From Anseranas semipalmata (lineage: Eukaryota > Chordata > Aves > Anseriformes > Anseranatidae), in NCBI GenBank assembly GCA_013399115.1, contig VXAA01001406.1, positions 380,525 through 444,524 on the forward strand: DNA of 64,000 bases, written 5' to 3'. The first letter of the stretch is position 1, and each line of letters begins with the position of its first letter. The position numbers were made by a program, and so were the translations under genes. Positions 1-13,800 of the stretch are shown in pieces. A model generated the notes under the pieces. The model did no database searches. It was not told the DNA's origin and was given only the letters and a program-made list of their open reading frames with translations.

Positions 1-1640
1 TATACAACTGTACTATAACATGAAATACATTTCATACCATCCCATCACTTAAAAATGTTCTCTACCGTGTCTGCTCCTACTGATTTATTTTCAGCTTTAG
101 TTTTTCTGACTATAGTCTCCACAGTATAAACAAAGAGAAAAGAAAAAATATAGTTACTCTTATGATGCCTAATACATATCAATTGTATTAAAATTGAGAA
201 AAAAAATGTCAAGTAATCTTCTGGATTCTTATGCATCTTAATAATTGTCTTTTGTTTCTGTGTTTCTAAAAGCTCTTGGCTTAATCAAAACCAATGACAT
301 TCTTGTCCCAGTGATGTCAATGGCAAAACTAATTGCTCACAGAGGCAGGACTCACCTGTTATCTCTCTGATTCTTCGTAGTACAGAGGTTTTCTGAATAA
401 AACTCACTGGTTTCAATAACGTTATTAGGGAACTTCATTTAAAAAAATAAAATCATGTCATGTAAAGTATTTGAGTGAAATTCTATTTCGTATTGGCACA
501 ATTCCCACTGAAAAGCTATGTCTTTCAATGTCTTTTTAACCTAAATTTCTAACCAGCTGAACTATATGATGAATATGCAGCAAAGGATCAAAAGATAATT
601 TTCACACTACTACCCTCTGTAGTTCTAAATCTGCTTATGTCAAGACAAAGAATTAAGAGTGGTTTTGCCCCTTGCAAATCTGTGTTGAAATGAGTGACTA
701 CTGCTAGAAAAATATAGCATAATTCTTCCTGAACACCAAGTACACTACGTTTATTCAATGACTTTAAACTTCTTTTCCTTAAGATCAAAATGAGACAATA
801 TATTATGGAAAATCCTTGTCATTCATACAAGACTACTTCAATATTGAATGTGCTGTATCTTAGAGCCATGGACACTCTCATATTATTAGGCTTTAGTTAA
901 TTAAATAAATTTGCTTAAATTTTTCTTCCAGCATTCCCCTTTGTTAAGTCGTTTTAATGCTTCTAATACAAAACTTAAACATTCTCCTCCTGTTACCAAA
1001 CACTGGCCATCATTTAAAGCTGATGTCTGTTTTTTTCTGTACACTTAAAGATTGAAGGAAATTTCTGAAATATTCAGAACTGTTTCTTCCCAGAGCCAAA
1101 GCTGGATGTAAATGGGTTAAACAAAGAGGGGATCAAAGTCGGGAGGTATTGCAGAGGAGAGGATTCATAATGAAAAATACAATCATTCTACTATGCTGAG
1201 CTTTCCAAGTTCATGCTGAGTACTTGACTCTTCTTTCTTTTACTCAGCAAGTAGTGATGGCTGGGCATGAAATACATTTGTATGCAGCTTACTCCTAGAA
1301 TTTACAATAACTAACAAACATATTATAACAAGGAATGTTCACTCATGATTGCATGGAATTTTAAGTAGCCAACATAACCTAGATTTTCAACAGAGCTTCC
1401 CAAACAAATTAGCTATCAATAAAGAGAAATAATTTCAAGAACAAATATGTTGCAGTAATGCTGACTGAAAATGAAGAGCCAAGGCTTCTGAAGTTTTATA
1501 TTGGTCTCTGCTTCTAATGCACTGTCTTACTTGCACAAATCATTTGATCTGCTCCTCAATGTTAGAAAAACAAGATTTTGCACTTACAGATGGCCTTTGA
1601 ACATGAAATCTCAAAGTGATCATGAAAGATAAGCCACTCT

Positions 1641-1762
1641 AATTTATTTTACAGTTGAGGAAACTGGTTCAGAGAGATGAGGTCACTTGCATAAGTTCAC
1701 AAACTTAGTAAATAATAAAGGCTGAAATAAAAAACAGATGCCCTGCATCTCAGTCTGGGATC
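1641..1762 (-). repeat. MIR-like SINE relic
   Basis: TTTTACAGTTGAGGAAACTG, CAGAGAGATGAGGTCACTTG, a run matching the 'AAGTTCACA' part and a diverged ending resemble the reverse complement of a MIR core SINE. The family is ancient and the copy is degraded. Confidence 0.55.
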
Positions 1763-4648
1763 TTATTCAATGCAATGCATTGCCTCCATAATGCAATGGA
1801 AAGCTGAATTGTTTTATTTATAATTTAGACCCACACAGCAGTGGAAGTATGCAAACAATAGTGAACATGAAGGAAAAACATGACAAACAAAAAGAAAATT
1901 CCAAGTCAGCTAACAACCTCACTCAGACAATATAATTTATCCTAAATATTCAGTAAAGAATCAGAAACATACTATGGCAAATCTTAACAGAAGCTCATGC
2001 ATTATTCAGGAAATATTCTTACTAAGAAGTAGTTTAATTTATTTAGAAATAGCAAGAGCGACACAAGTACTCATTGGGCACAATTGCAAAGAAGACAACT
2101 GTTTGAAGTTTTAAATGACAACTCTGAATACATAATGAAAAAGTGAACACCAGAGGATGTCAGGAGAACTACAAATAGATGATTCCTTTAGGAATAAAAT
2201 ACTTAAAGAAATATCAAAAAGAAAAATTGGAAGGCAAAGCTTCCACTCTAAAACAACCTTACAGCAGCTGCCATTTATGACTTAATATGCACAGCCTTTG
2301 CCATTCGGGAAAGGTATACACAATGACTGCCTATCTTTATTCTTGCCTTGATTATTGCACTGAACTGCTTTCAAAGTATTTTTTCTTGTGCCTACACCCA
2401 TTAAAAGCAATTTTTAATGATTTGAAAAAATTCTACATAAATCAACAGTTATACTAAGTTGTTTCAGGTATTGTCTATTAATACCCAACTAAATAAATTA
2501 TTGAAGGGTTTACTCTTAATTCTCCATTATCTGTGTACTTTGTAGCATTTTTTCTCTGACAATAATTTCTTTTGTATCATAAATATTTACTTTCCTCTCT
2601 AAAATTTAGGATTTTGCAGTATTGTTTCTAAGAAAATTGCTATTTTTTCAAGATTCTCATCTGATGCATCACAGTATAACTCATTGCTACTAGATTTTTC
2701 AATGTACTGTTTTCTCTATTAGCATTTCTGAAATAGCCCTTAATTTGCTACAACCCTTTAAAAACCATTTGATACAAAACAGCTTTTGAACTACTGCTTT
2801 TCAAGCTTCTGAAAAAGATCTATGATTTGACCCTAAGATTAAGAGCATAAGAACATGAAGGTTGTACTTATATCATAGGCAGCTATCCAGCACTGTGAGG
2901 AAGGTTGAAGGCACTGTTACTGAAATATTCAGGATATTAGCCTGAAGAGAGTAGAAAAAAGAGAAGGCAAAAAATAATGTGTGATACAAAAACAGCAAGG
3001 TAGACTAGAAAAGATGAATTTGCAATAGAATAAAACATAATAGCTGACCAGCCAGATAAAATTTTGATATTTTTAGCAGACTATGTTTAATGTCACATCA
3101 ACTCATGTCTCCTTTTAGACTGAAAATTATACCTGACAACATCTATTCTTTTTCCATTTTTCTCGGTTTTACAGCAATAAATATATGTTTTACTAAACCT
3201 CTGGTTGGTAATAGGCAACTATAACCTGTATGTTCATGCAGCACATTCTCTTGAATGTTAACTACTTTACGGCTGCCTTGCCAATAAGCACTAAATGCCA
3301 GTTATGCTCAACATATTTTTTTATAGTATTATTATATAAAGAAACTATTAATTTGAAAAAAAAAAAAATGACGCTGTTGTGACTATACCTAGAAAAAATG
3401 GAGTTTGATAATTTGGGCAAATTTCTTTTCAGAAGTTTTTAGTGATGATCTTTCCTCTACCCCTTAACATCCCTCTTCTCACTTTCTTTCCTAAAGTCTA
3501 CATTTTGCAAAAAAGCAGATTCCAGGAAATGAAGTTACTTGTTTAGATATAACTGCCAAAGCCACTTCCTGTACGCACTTGGCAGAAATGCTTGGGTAAA
3601 AAAAGCCTTATGACATTTTTCAATCCAACCAAGATGGGCATTCCATTCAGCCACACAAAAACTCAGTTTAGCCCCAGAACTGTATGCCAGTGTTATATAT
3701 TGGACTGCTCAAAGTATTGAAGTCCAGTAATAATAAATTCAATTTTACATGTGTCAGGAAAAATAGAATCAAACAGGTTCCAAACAACAAATGTACTGAC
3801 TACTGACTGCATCAGTGATCTGCTATCAGCTATTATTCCATTTTGGTATTTTGCTATTCCCCCCTCTGCTCTCTGTACTGCCTAGGATGTGAATACACTG
3901 TGAAAAGTAACTTACAAGAAGTCTGCAAACAGCCCACTGATTGGAACATGGCATAACATAGTCATTCTTGTATTTGGCATTGACGCTATTTACGCCTGAA
4001 TCAGCAGTAGATAGCAAAGGAACATGTAATGAAAATTTTAGTTTGTTGGACTTTGTTAACAGGTGCTTCACCAGGCTTTACGTTGTGCAATCCCTGTAAC
4101 AACAAAGTTAGTTCTTCAACCGTGACAGCATAATTCTTCTAGACAAACTGCTTAAACTATCTAGCACGGAAAAACAGTAATCTGCAATTAATGTGGCTGC
4201 TCTGTCTCCAGACAAACCTCTTTATCTTAAAGTCTAAAAAAATTGCTTAGGGGATCATGATTAGATATACAGCAGTTTAAAATTGTAACTCTTCTTCCTA
4301 CAGCTCCCCTAATTTAATGAAGTTCTATTAAATCTAAAATGTGCCCAGCTCAGGTCCCTCTCTTTGACCTTTAGGTTCTTTTTTCAGGGGTTAACAGTTA
4401 AATTAAGGGAGACAAGCAGTCACTTCACAACTATGGTTTTTATTTTATTTTACGTGTCATTTCAAAGCACACATTACCATCTTCTCTCTCTAGTCATTTT
4501 CCGTTAAATCTTTCACTTGGTTTAACATTTTGTTCCTTAATAACTCAAATCTTGCTTTCCTCCAACCTTCCCCTAGGAATTCAGTCTCTCTTGTTCCTGG
4601 TCTCATTCTTAGCTTCATCACAAACACATCCTAAGCCACACATCTCTC

Positions 4649-4740
4649 TGCCCTTCCTCTTCCCCTTCCCCTCCCCCTTCCCTTTCCCCTTCCCTTTACC
4701 CCTTTTTTCCACTTCCACATCATTTTTCTCCTTCCTTTTT
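4649..4740 (+). repeat. Polypyrimidine (CCTTCC)n tract
   Basis: About 90 bases almost free of purines, made of CCCTTCC and CTTCCCCTTCCC units then T-rich runs. A pure polypurine/polypyrimidine tract like this can form triplex DNA; that is an inference from composition. Confidence 0.8.
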
Positions 4741-5396
4741 TGAATCCCCTTCCACTACTTTAAATATTATCACAGAAATGTAAAATGCAGCGTTAAAGTT
4801 ACTTTACTCAAAAGACCCAAGACAAGACCCAATTTACCCAAGCTTCTGTCACTTAAATATAAATTCAGTGATAATACTAAGAACTACTAACAAGATCTCC
4901 CATATGAACATAAAATATACATCTCTTAATTGGCACCCTTCAATCTATTTCTTCCTTCTAAAATCTAAATTCTAAAATCTGGTGAAAAGCAGACTTGGAA
5001 CAGTGTGGGAAGCCAGCACTACAACACTCTGAGGCACCCCATGGGGAGGCCAGCAGAAAAGACACATCTCAAATAATGGCCTATGCTACAGATCTTCCCT
5101 GTTGTAATAGATGCCACTTCTGGCAGAGTTTCCTGAAGAAGAAGGTCTGTAACAACTAACTTATTTCTAGGCCAAGAGCTTCATTTCAGATATATCTGCA
5201 ATGAAGGAATACTGTAAAACTGTGCCATCACATATATGCAAAGATCACTTCTATTTAACAGGCAAGCGGTTACTTTTCACTCCAGATTCAGTTTCTAAAT
5301 GGTTTCAAGCTGTAGCCCTATGCAGAGCACACTGAAGGAATCGAACCTAGGTCAACAAATGCATGGAGCAGTGTAGCAAAGTCCTTCATTTTGAAA

Positions 5397-5421
5397 ACAA
5401 AACAAAACAAAACAAAACACA
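5397..5421 (+). repeat. (AAAAC)n microsatellite
   Basis: At least four CAAAA units in tandem. It is intronic or 3' flanking and has no other signal. Confidence 0.85.
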
Positions 5422-5891
5422 ACCCACTATTCATACAGTGTTTGTCAGTCATAGATGAAAACATACTTATTTATAGTATGTACTCAAATTACCCTGGAGG
5501 CTAAAAATTACTATTGTATTACAAACTACCAGAAAGCTTCCTCATTAAGAGTGGTATGGCAAGCTCTGAGTAGTTCTTCCAGTTATTCCCACAATGCTGC
5601 ATAAGAACTACCTGGATCAAAGTGGATATGTTAATTCTCATTTCAATACCAACCTCAAAGAAGTATATGACAAAAATTTTAATCAAAACCAAACCAATTA
5701 TATTCCAATATACAGTCCTACCTGAATTCCATTCTGTAAGTATTCAGAAAGTTTAGAAACGGAGATCAGGGTGTTTTTACTCTGAAAATGACCTTAAAAG
5801 TTTACATCCAGCTTTATTTAAAATAAAGTTCACTCAAAGACATACCTAAGAACAACATGAGAGCAGCCTCCAAAGATTCACAAGGGAAGTT

Positions 5892-5957
5892 CACAGAATC
5901 ACAGAATCACAGAGTCACCCAGGTTGGAAGAGACCTCCAAGATCACCCAGTCCAACC
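5892..5957 (-). mobile_element. CR1 LINE 3' end fragment
   Basis: Contains the tandem AGAATCACAGAATCAC motif followed by CAGGTTGGAAGAGACCTCCAA and GATCACCCAGTCCAACCC. This is the reverse complement of the CR1 3' terminus typical of birds. Only the last about 65 bases remain. Confidence 0.9.
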
Positions 5958-6638
5958 CATAAGTTAGGAATGGGAAAGAGATCCTTTCGACTTAACCTTG
6001 CTTCTTGAAACAGTAAGGATAAATGCATAAAAGTTCTAATTCACAAAGCATGAAGATGTTAGTTAATGTTCAATATGCCACTAGGTTCAACTGACATCAC
6101 AGGGAAACAACAAAATATTTATTCGTGCTGCCTCAGAGACTCAAATACCATCAGTGCTTTACAGAAGCCCTGACAATAAATCCTGCTTGGTCATGAAATG
6201 ATGCAATGAATCTTGTAACTGCCTTTGACCTGTTGTCTTTCCGAGTGCTCATCCTTTCTCTGATTAACACTCCTAGCTTTATAGGTTATGCCCCAAACTC
6301 TAGGCACCCACAACAGTAGGAATTAAAAATATCTTGTGCTACCCTCTTTAAGCCACATGGATGTTTTGGTCATCAGGCTGTGACCTGGCAGAAGCTGTTG
6401 TGCCCAGAAAACAAGCAGGTAAAATGTTTAGCTATAAATATGAAAGTAGTTATCATTTCAAATACACACGTGGTTCCTGAGAAACCAGAAGGAGATTGGT
6501 CATGTACATACACAGAATTATCATTGCAGCTCAAAATTAATCTTGTGCTTTAGCACTTCAGCTGAACACTAGATAATAGACATCAACATGAAAACAAACA
6601 GAACCACAACCAGTCTATGTAGCGGATTTCACACCTAC

Positions 6639-6739
6639 CTGTGAACTATCTGACATTGGAACTGAAGCAGATATTTCCAGCACTTTTTGCCCAGGAGGGG
6701 GTGCTGCTATCTGCTTTGGCAGTGGCACAGGAGCATGTC
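6639..6739 (-). CDS. KIF6: Probable penultimate KIF6 tail exon
   Basis: A 101-nt segment in a locally GC-richer patch with donor CACAG/GTAGGT. It is open for 33 codons, from HAPVPLPKQIAAPPPGQ to SASVPMSDSSQ. The end resembles mammalian KIF6 PVSSIPLTGDSQ, which lies just before the final TDSDIIAFIKARQ block, so it would be the next-to-last exon of a proline-rich, disordered tail. The acceptor is uncertain: TGTAAG before 6739 is weak, and an AG at CCAAAGCAG about 27 nt further in is an alternative that would start in phase 0. Frame is fixed by an in-frame stop just upstream. The final exon was not recognised. Confidence 0.5.
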
Positions 6740-8484
6740 CTTACAAACATTCATGACCAGGTACTATTTTGAAGTACTGCTATGATTTTTTTTTTCTTTG
6801 AGGAATACAAGGTTCACAGGAAAAACAAGTGATTTCAGCAGTTTAGAAGTCAGAAATGACAAGGACTTCATATGAAAAAAAGAAAAACAATTCTCTACAG
6901 CTTTTTTTGGTGCAGTGTTTACGACAACAAGAGAAGGTTTAGAAATTCTTTTGAAAAAGAAAAGAAAGTATAACAAAGTTATGCAAGCTGTTAAGGCAAT
7001 TTAAATATAAAGGGCTACAATGAGATCTCCTGAAAACAGACACAAAAATTTGCAGAATACACGGGAACATTTATCAGTCAATGGTAACACAAGGCCGCAA
7101 ATAATATCTTAGGATATGTTCTCTGCCTGTCCTCTGGAAGCAAATACATCATAAACAAGGACTGGAAAATACATTTCCTTTTATTCTTGGGGAAAACAGA
7201 TACACAGACACTTTTGAAAATTTTCTTTCCAAGAAGAAAAGATTTTTATCAGTTGGAGACATACTGGATAATACCTTCTGTATTATAACAGGTTAGTAGC
7301 ACACTGACTTCATTATTTTAAAGACAGTGATTTTGAGAGAGAATTAAAGTTACCACTTCAAACTTCATATCCCTTTCTTAGAAATTTTATATGCATCTAG
7401 TCTTATTCATTTCATATGAAATGGCTTGCAAGTCATGCATTTCTTTTTGAAATTACCACAAGATCCCAGTAAATGCAGAAGGAAAAAAACAAGCATGAAA
7501 ACGTGTGAGCTAAATAGAATGTTAGAAACTATAAACTAATGCAAAAAGAAGATATCTTTACAGTTGAAATGTTCCATCTCTTCAGTGGAAAACCTTACAA
7601 GTCTGCCTATACTTTAAGAAAAGCATAAATTACATACATATATTTACTCTAATGGATGCCAAGAAATCAGTTCTCACTTCTACAGTGAAAATTATTAAAG
7701 CCAAAGACTTAATCACTTCAAAGTACTGCTGTGATAAACTAGACTCTGTATGTTTGTACTCTCTATACTGAGACACAGTTTCTCTCTCTATGCAGAAACT
7801 GGTTTGGTTTCTATTAAGGAATAAGCAAAAGAGAGACCGTTTCTTCCTAAAATAGTGTGCAAATATATATCATAAATACAAAAAGAAGTTAATCTGTCCA
7901 TTGAGATTTTTGGGAAAGTTTATTGCTAGTTCCAGCATGACAACTGATGTTCTGAAAGGCTTTTATCCCAAGGTAATGGAAAGCCTAAAATGGAAGGAGA
8001 AAGCAGTAGTTACAAGGTAATAGGTATAATAAAATAAAGTATAGAAGGTTTCAAACATGGCATCCAATATTAACAGCATCAGATTTTCAGATGACTTTTC
8101 TGTGTTTGTTTTGCCTAGAGCTGAACTTCCAAATACAGTTTTTGAGCTGACCATTATTTAAAGGAAGTATGGAATGACAATAAACATTAAAAACATTAAG
8201 ACTGCAACAGTAAGCAAGTTCAGCAACACAAAGAGACAGCAGTAGCTCAATGGCCAGGAGGTGACCAAGTGGAAAAGGCTTGAAATTATCACACACAGCA
8301 AAATGAAACAGTGAGAATACCGATTATAGAAAATTATTGACATTATAATCAGACACTAGAAAATACAGTAAAAGATTAAATTTAGCTAATTTGAATGCAG
8401 GTCTACTAAAACTATACTGAAAATCAGGTAAGGTGCTCACACTAAGAGTAGGACTATTTGCACAAATATTTGGCATTGTACCAT

Positions 8485-8499
8485 GGGGGGGGGGAGGGG
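8485..8499 (+). repeat. G-rich homopurine run
   Basis: Ten consecutive G, one A, then four G. It could contribute to a G-quadruplex on the + strand, but fewer than four separated G runs are present. Confidence 0.8.
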
Positions 8500-10536
8500 A
8501 AGATACTGTCTTTCAGCAAATGCTTTGCTCAGCAGTCACCAAATGACTCACTTCTGTAAGTCCATTTACCAGGAGAATGGGAAAAACTAGTTAGGGAGAG
8601 AAAATAAACCATAAGCACTGTAGTATGATAAAAAAGTGGGCATCTTAGAACTTTCTCATGACTAGGTATCGTCTTTCACTACATCAGTCAGATACATGGT
8701 TTGAAGAACTGGAATTACTGTTAAACGTTTACCAACGTAAGATAATTTATTTAGCCACGCCACTTCAGCTACACTATGGTACGACTGACCATAATCACCT
8801 ACATCTCAGGTTGCACTCAGGTTCTCAAAGAACGATTTTATCTCTTTCTATAACTCTATATAACCTGTACAACTCTCAGATTTGCTTTAACTTACAGAAG
8901 TGTTAGACCAGCTCCTACCTGCCTCTGGGAAGAAAATGATTAAAGACTGTTTTCAGTGTAGCTCAGTTGGTTGTTACAGCTGTGTATCTCAACTGTAGAT
9001 TCCTAAGGTAGGCCTTGCAATGAAAATCCGTAAGAGCTTTTACCTGACCTATGAGTAAGAACTACCAAAATTACTGCATAAGGTGACAGAAAACCAAATA
9101 CCACTTCAGCTCTAATTGCATAGCTCATCTGTAAAATTTGTTTCTATCTTCTTTCACACCGAAGTCAATAATGCTCCAAATTTTCTCAAATTAACCTAAA
9201 TACTACGTAACCCCCTGCTGACATGGCATTATTCTTTTAAAAGTATGTTTCTGAACATACAACAAAAGTGGCTAAAAATGAACAAAACAATGGCACAGTT
9301 ACAAAATAGACGTTCCAGAGTTAAAACTGCAAGAGATAAAACACAACGTATTGGAGATAAGTGAACTGTACAGTTTTTGATTTATTCAGCAAAAGCATCC
9401 AAAAGTTTAAGAGCCTCACTGAGGGAAAAAGTCATAGTTCCACCAACTTCAATGGAAAAATCGTACAGTTACAGAAGCACAAAACTGGCCTGAAACATTT
9501 GTATGAATCTTATCTTCACTGTAAAATGCATTACAAATATCAGGAAAAAAGTGGCGTTTTGTGAGGCATTTCCAATAATTTCTAGCTTGCGCTTATAGTG
9601 AAATATCTTGAGACTAGTCTCTCAAGGCAGTATCTGTTTTTTGTTTGGACCAGGACATGAAAAGCCATTTTCAAGATTAAACATGCAGACAAAAGCAAAA
9701 CAGAACTATTTAATTTATTATTTAGCAGAATTAGCAATATCTGCACAGAAATATCTGAAGATTAAGCTAGTACGACAAACTTCTAGTCTTTTGTATTAGC
9801 CATATGCATAGACAATGTGCATGTAGCGGCTCTATTAAAAGGCACTGTAGTCACTTGGGACTGATGTTCTTAATAATAACAATATGGAAGAAGTTTCACA
9901 GATGCATTTGCCAATCCTGACAGCCAATATATAAAGGAATTCAGTCACCCTTCAAGTATACAGAAACTTTCAGGAGCACATTTTACCTCTAAAATATCAA
10001 GAGTTCAGTCCCAAAAAGTAAAAACATCTTTAAGGAGTTAGTCTGAAGAATCCAATATCATTTTTAGACAGCCAAAATATGGCTAACGAATCAGGAAGCC
10101 AAAAAAGATTTGAAATAGTAGAGAACTTCCAGGGAACACTAGGTTACATTTCAGCAGAGTAATCTGGATAAGAGAACAGTAAACTTGCATAAAAATACTG
10201 GAAAATTTCCCCATCTAAACAGACTCAAGAGGAAGGCTGTAAAAACTGCCAAAAGCATCTTTAACAAGCTTCCAAACATACGTTCCACATCAGAAGAGAT
10301 TCCCAGCTGAAAAGTGGAGAGAAAGACATGATGGGCATCTTAGACAAACCAGAAATCTTTTGTAAAACTAAATAAATGTGGGGAAAGAAAAAGCTGTTGA
10401 TGGCCATATAAGTGGTAAGTGGTTTACTTAACAGCATTTTCAATATATAAGATAATTAAGTTTTAACGTCTCCAAAAAATTAATGAAAGTACTGTAATGA
10501 TCCACTCCCCACTCTCATTAAAACCTTACAACTTAC

Positions 10537-10602
10537 AAAATCTGCCTTTGATGTTGCAAATGGAGATCTAGCTCCAAAAAGGCAAAATCTGGGCTGCATC
10601 TC
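10537..10602 (-). CDS. Possible KIF6 tail exon
   Basis: A 66-nt segment of 22 codons, bounded by acceptor TTATTTTTAG and a consensus donor TTTT/GTAAGT, open from EMQPRFCLFGARS to SKADF. It lies in the correct order and strand for the variable KIF6 tail. Another frame is also open, so the frame is inferred from phase with the neighbouring candidate. No firm homology is seen. A transcript is needed to decide between a real exon and chance. Confidence 0.25.
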
Positions 10603-10858
10603 CTAAAAATAACTCCATGTTCATATTTATAAACACTTAGTTAAGAGGACAAAAATCCTAACACAGAGGGCTTTATCATAGAATGCCAATTGCAAGAGCT
10701 CACTTAACTTTAAATCAACAACATGTATTTATATTTCTTTGTAAGAAGGAATAGTCATCTGTTGTTGCTTACATGGATGTTTCTAGAGCCTCAAGCGTCT
10801 TAATCCATTCATTTTTTACTGTTCACTAATCTCAGTGAGTTCAATTCAAAGTCCTTAC

Positions 10859-10892
10859 TTGAGCAAAACTCACAGGGGACTCGCTGTGAATT
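10859..10892 (-). CDS. Possible short KIF6 tail exon
   Basis: A 34-nt segment between a strong acceptor (CTTTATTTTGTCAG) and a donor (CAA/GTAAGG), read as one base plus 11 codons (IHSESPVSFAQ). It ends in phase 0, and the candidate at 10537-10602 starts in phase 0, so the two could join in frame. The support is splice signals and phase only; the resemblance to the poorly conserved KIF6 tail is negligible. It could equally be a chance arrangement in an AT-rich intron. Confidence 0.15.
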
Positions 10893-13800
10893 CTGACAAA
10901 ATAAAGTTTTTGGAAGCAGTACAGTTAGAAGAATAGATTTTGAAAAGGAAAAAAACAACACAGAATTTAGTCAAGAGTCCTGTAAACACACAGAGTTATC
11001 ACAGTGAATAATATGATAGTCTTCTTGGTGTTTACTGCAATCAATGTACTTTTAAAGAAAGCTATTTTGTTCTAGAAAGTACTTCTATGAAGCTTTTACT
11101 TTTTGTTTATTTCACAAGATTAAAAAGGGAAATAAAACTCTGATATTCAAGACACAGATACCAAAAATGTATAAAAGCACATGACATATTCAAGAAGGCA
11201 ATTAATCCCCTGATCACATGCTACAAAACATGTGCTTGAGGTTAGACGTGCACTCATATTTATTACAAGAACTGGAGCAATACATGTTTTATCTGGTGGC
11301 TTGAAATACCAGAAAATAACTGTTAAACTTATCAGAAGTACAACCCCATAAAATTGTTCAAAAGCATATGCAGAATGAAAACATTTAGATATTTTAAAAG
11401 CCTTCAAAATAAATTCAGCAAATTTTAGGCTGTGAAGTCGGATACTTTGTACTTGGTCTTTAAACTTGGCAATAAAAAAAATTTACCATAGCAAATAATC
11501 ATTCTATGTTATAGAAAACAATACACAAGAAGTTAGGAACACAAGGTGTCTCTTTAAATAGTAACAAAAGTAAATAGTAACAAAAGTTTAACGGTAGCAA
11601 TGAAATATTCATCATATCTTACTAAGAGCTAGTAGAAGTTCAGCTGAAGAATGAATGGAATATGTCTTTTTTCCTGGATCTGTAACAGAAGATGTAGGAG
11701 ATAGTTTCTATTCTCAGTGATGAGAAAGATCAGCAGTAAGCCTCAACAATGTCCGAAATGCATTAGTGATCAATTTGCTGACCAAATAGCATAAAATGGG
11801 TACATTTGCTTGGTGACAAACAATCTCAGTCATAAGCACAGTGCCAGGAGTCTGTCCCCAGATATCCCAAAGCACTACTGGACCCACAAAAGACCCCAAG
11901 AAACATATAAGTTTGCTAAGCACTTAATTTTTCTAGTATGTTGAGACCTACTTTTTTTCTGAACGAAGTACATACGATTCTATGACATAGAAGAGATTAT
12001 GATCGAAAACCTCAGTCAATCCTTTCCATTAGGGAGCTTTCTGTGGGTTTTCCAACAATAGAAGGAAGCTTTTCCCCCAAATTATTACATAAATATATAA
12101 AATAGCCAAGATAAATATTTTGAGAAGTCTTAATACAAGCTGAAAATATTTAGCTTTCAGAATGGAGCAGTTGGTGTGTTATCATCACTACTTTCCCACT
12201 ATTCATAATCACCATCTGTTTATAGAAACCATCTCTCAACTTTCATTTTAAAGTCAACTTGTCAGCCCTTCAGTAGGAATGTTCTTTTTTGTACATGCTT
12301 GCATACTGCCTAGCAAAATGTGATCTTAAACCCCGACTGGGTTGCATAGCAGATAAGTTCTCCACCAAACTCTAAAAAAGTCCCCACAGCTTCTCAGTTA
12401 AAAACACAGGAAATGGCTAAAAAAAATGGTCAAAACCTGATACTAATAAAATCTTTTGTGAGAGTAAAATAATTCCTCTCAAGTCCATCAGCATATACAA
12501 CTATTTGAAGCTATCACTAAGATTTATTGTGTTCTATGAATGTCACAATATTCACACTGTTTTCTGGTAACCAAATTGTTTATATTTCAGTAGAAAAACA
12601 AATCCAGCAGGAGCAAAAATGACATCATACATCTCTTGCATTGATTGAACTATGCTACAAGCAAGCAGAAGTCTGAGATCTATTTCAAAATAAGACTTAT
12701 CTGTACAGAAGAAGTGAAAAAACATGATAAAAGTCAAATACAACACAATGTTTATCATTCCACTGACACGTATGATGAAGTTTGATTTTTTCTCGTTTTG
12801 CCAGAATTATTCATACTTTGATTTATCCTGAAACTACCAATATATAATAATGGCACCATCTCCTGAGAAAGACTGTATGTAGTTCTATATTTGGGTTAGG
12901 ATTTCACATAAAAGATCTCTACAAGATGTAAATCATGAATAAAACTAAAGCTGTAGGAGAGACTTTACAATGAAGTATATTACAGTACTAAAAATACAAA
13001 TGTTGAAGCCTTTGTAAAGCTCAGGTTATTATGCCAATAACTTATCTTTGCATTTTCTGGAATGTTCATCTGAAACATAAATTAAATCCATAGCCAGAGA
13101 GTTATGTCTGTTTCAGATTTATGAAAGATATCATGATGCAGTAAATAATAGCAGATACCCAGCCCAGCTACTGACTGTGTTGGAATGTTTTGCACACTTA
13201 CTCATGTAGTTATGGATTTATAATTTAGAGTGTTCTGTAATTAAGACGGGTATTGAAAAGTAAGTTCTCCTTTTTCATGGTATAACACTTGGACTAAGAT
13301 AAAAAGCTCTGGTCTGTTCACTCTAAGCTGTCTTATGCAATCTGTAAAAGCTCCTCAGTGATGGGAGCTGGCTTGCCAAAATGTCAGCAGCAGGCAACCT
13401 TCCAATCTAAAGAGACAGTGTCGCGCTGTTGCCTTACTGAATTAGAGGAGAATGATACCTTCCACTCCCTCCCAAAAGAAGTCTCTTGGGATCCAAGAAC
13501 AACAAATCTGACAGCATGTAAACTGGTAAAAATTTTTAGCTGAAGAATTCAATGTTATGTAACCTATTGTCATCAGCAAAACCTAGGACATTACTAGGAC
13601 GCTGTTCTTGTGTATTCCTCTGCTCTAATCACCAAGGAGAACATCCTGATACAGGCTGTAATATACACTAAAGAAACAGAAAACACAGCAACAATGCACA
13701 CATCCAATTTCAGTCATTCTTATTAGGTTTTCTATTTGTATCAAACCTCATTGTTAATAATAATTTACTAATGGAATTCTGAATATGAGTCCTTATATTT

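Larger units (their letters stand above)
1..6638. other. KIF6 3' flank or last introns, no exon recognised
   Basis: AT-rich DNA that should hold the last KIF6 exon and 3' UTR if 6639-6739 is the penultimate exon. I searched the minus strand for the conserved C-terminal block (TDSDIIAFIKARQ type) and did not find it. The content is an MIR-like relic at about 1641-1762, a polypyrimidine tract at 4649-4740, an (AAAAC)n run near 5397 and a CR1 end at 5892-5957. The open frames here are short and not protein-like. Confidence 0.6.

Noticed and set aside
8087..8343. Overlapping hydrophobic minus frames resembling a small membrane protein
   Set aside because: Two overlapping frames of the same AT-rich sequence with no promoter, splice or homology support.
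12552..12758. 68-codon minus frame after a TTCTGTACAG acceptor
   Set aside because: The residues do not follow the KIF6 tail, and the frame runs into hydrophobic sequence without a donor.
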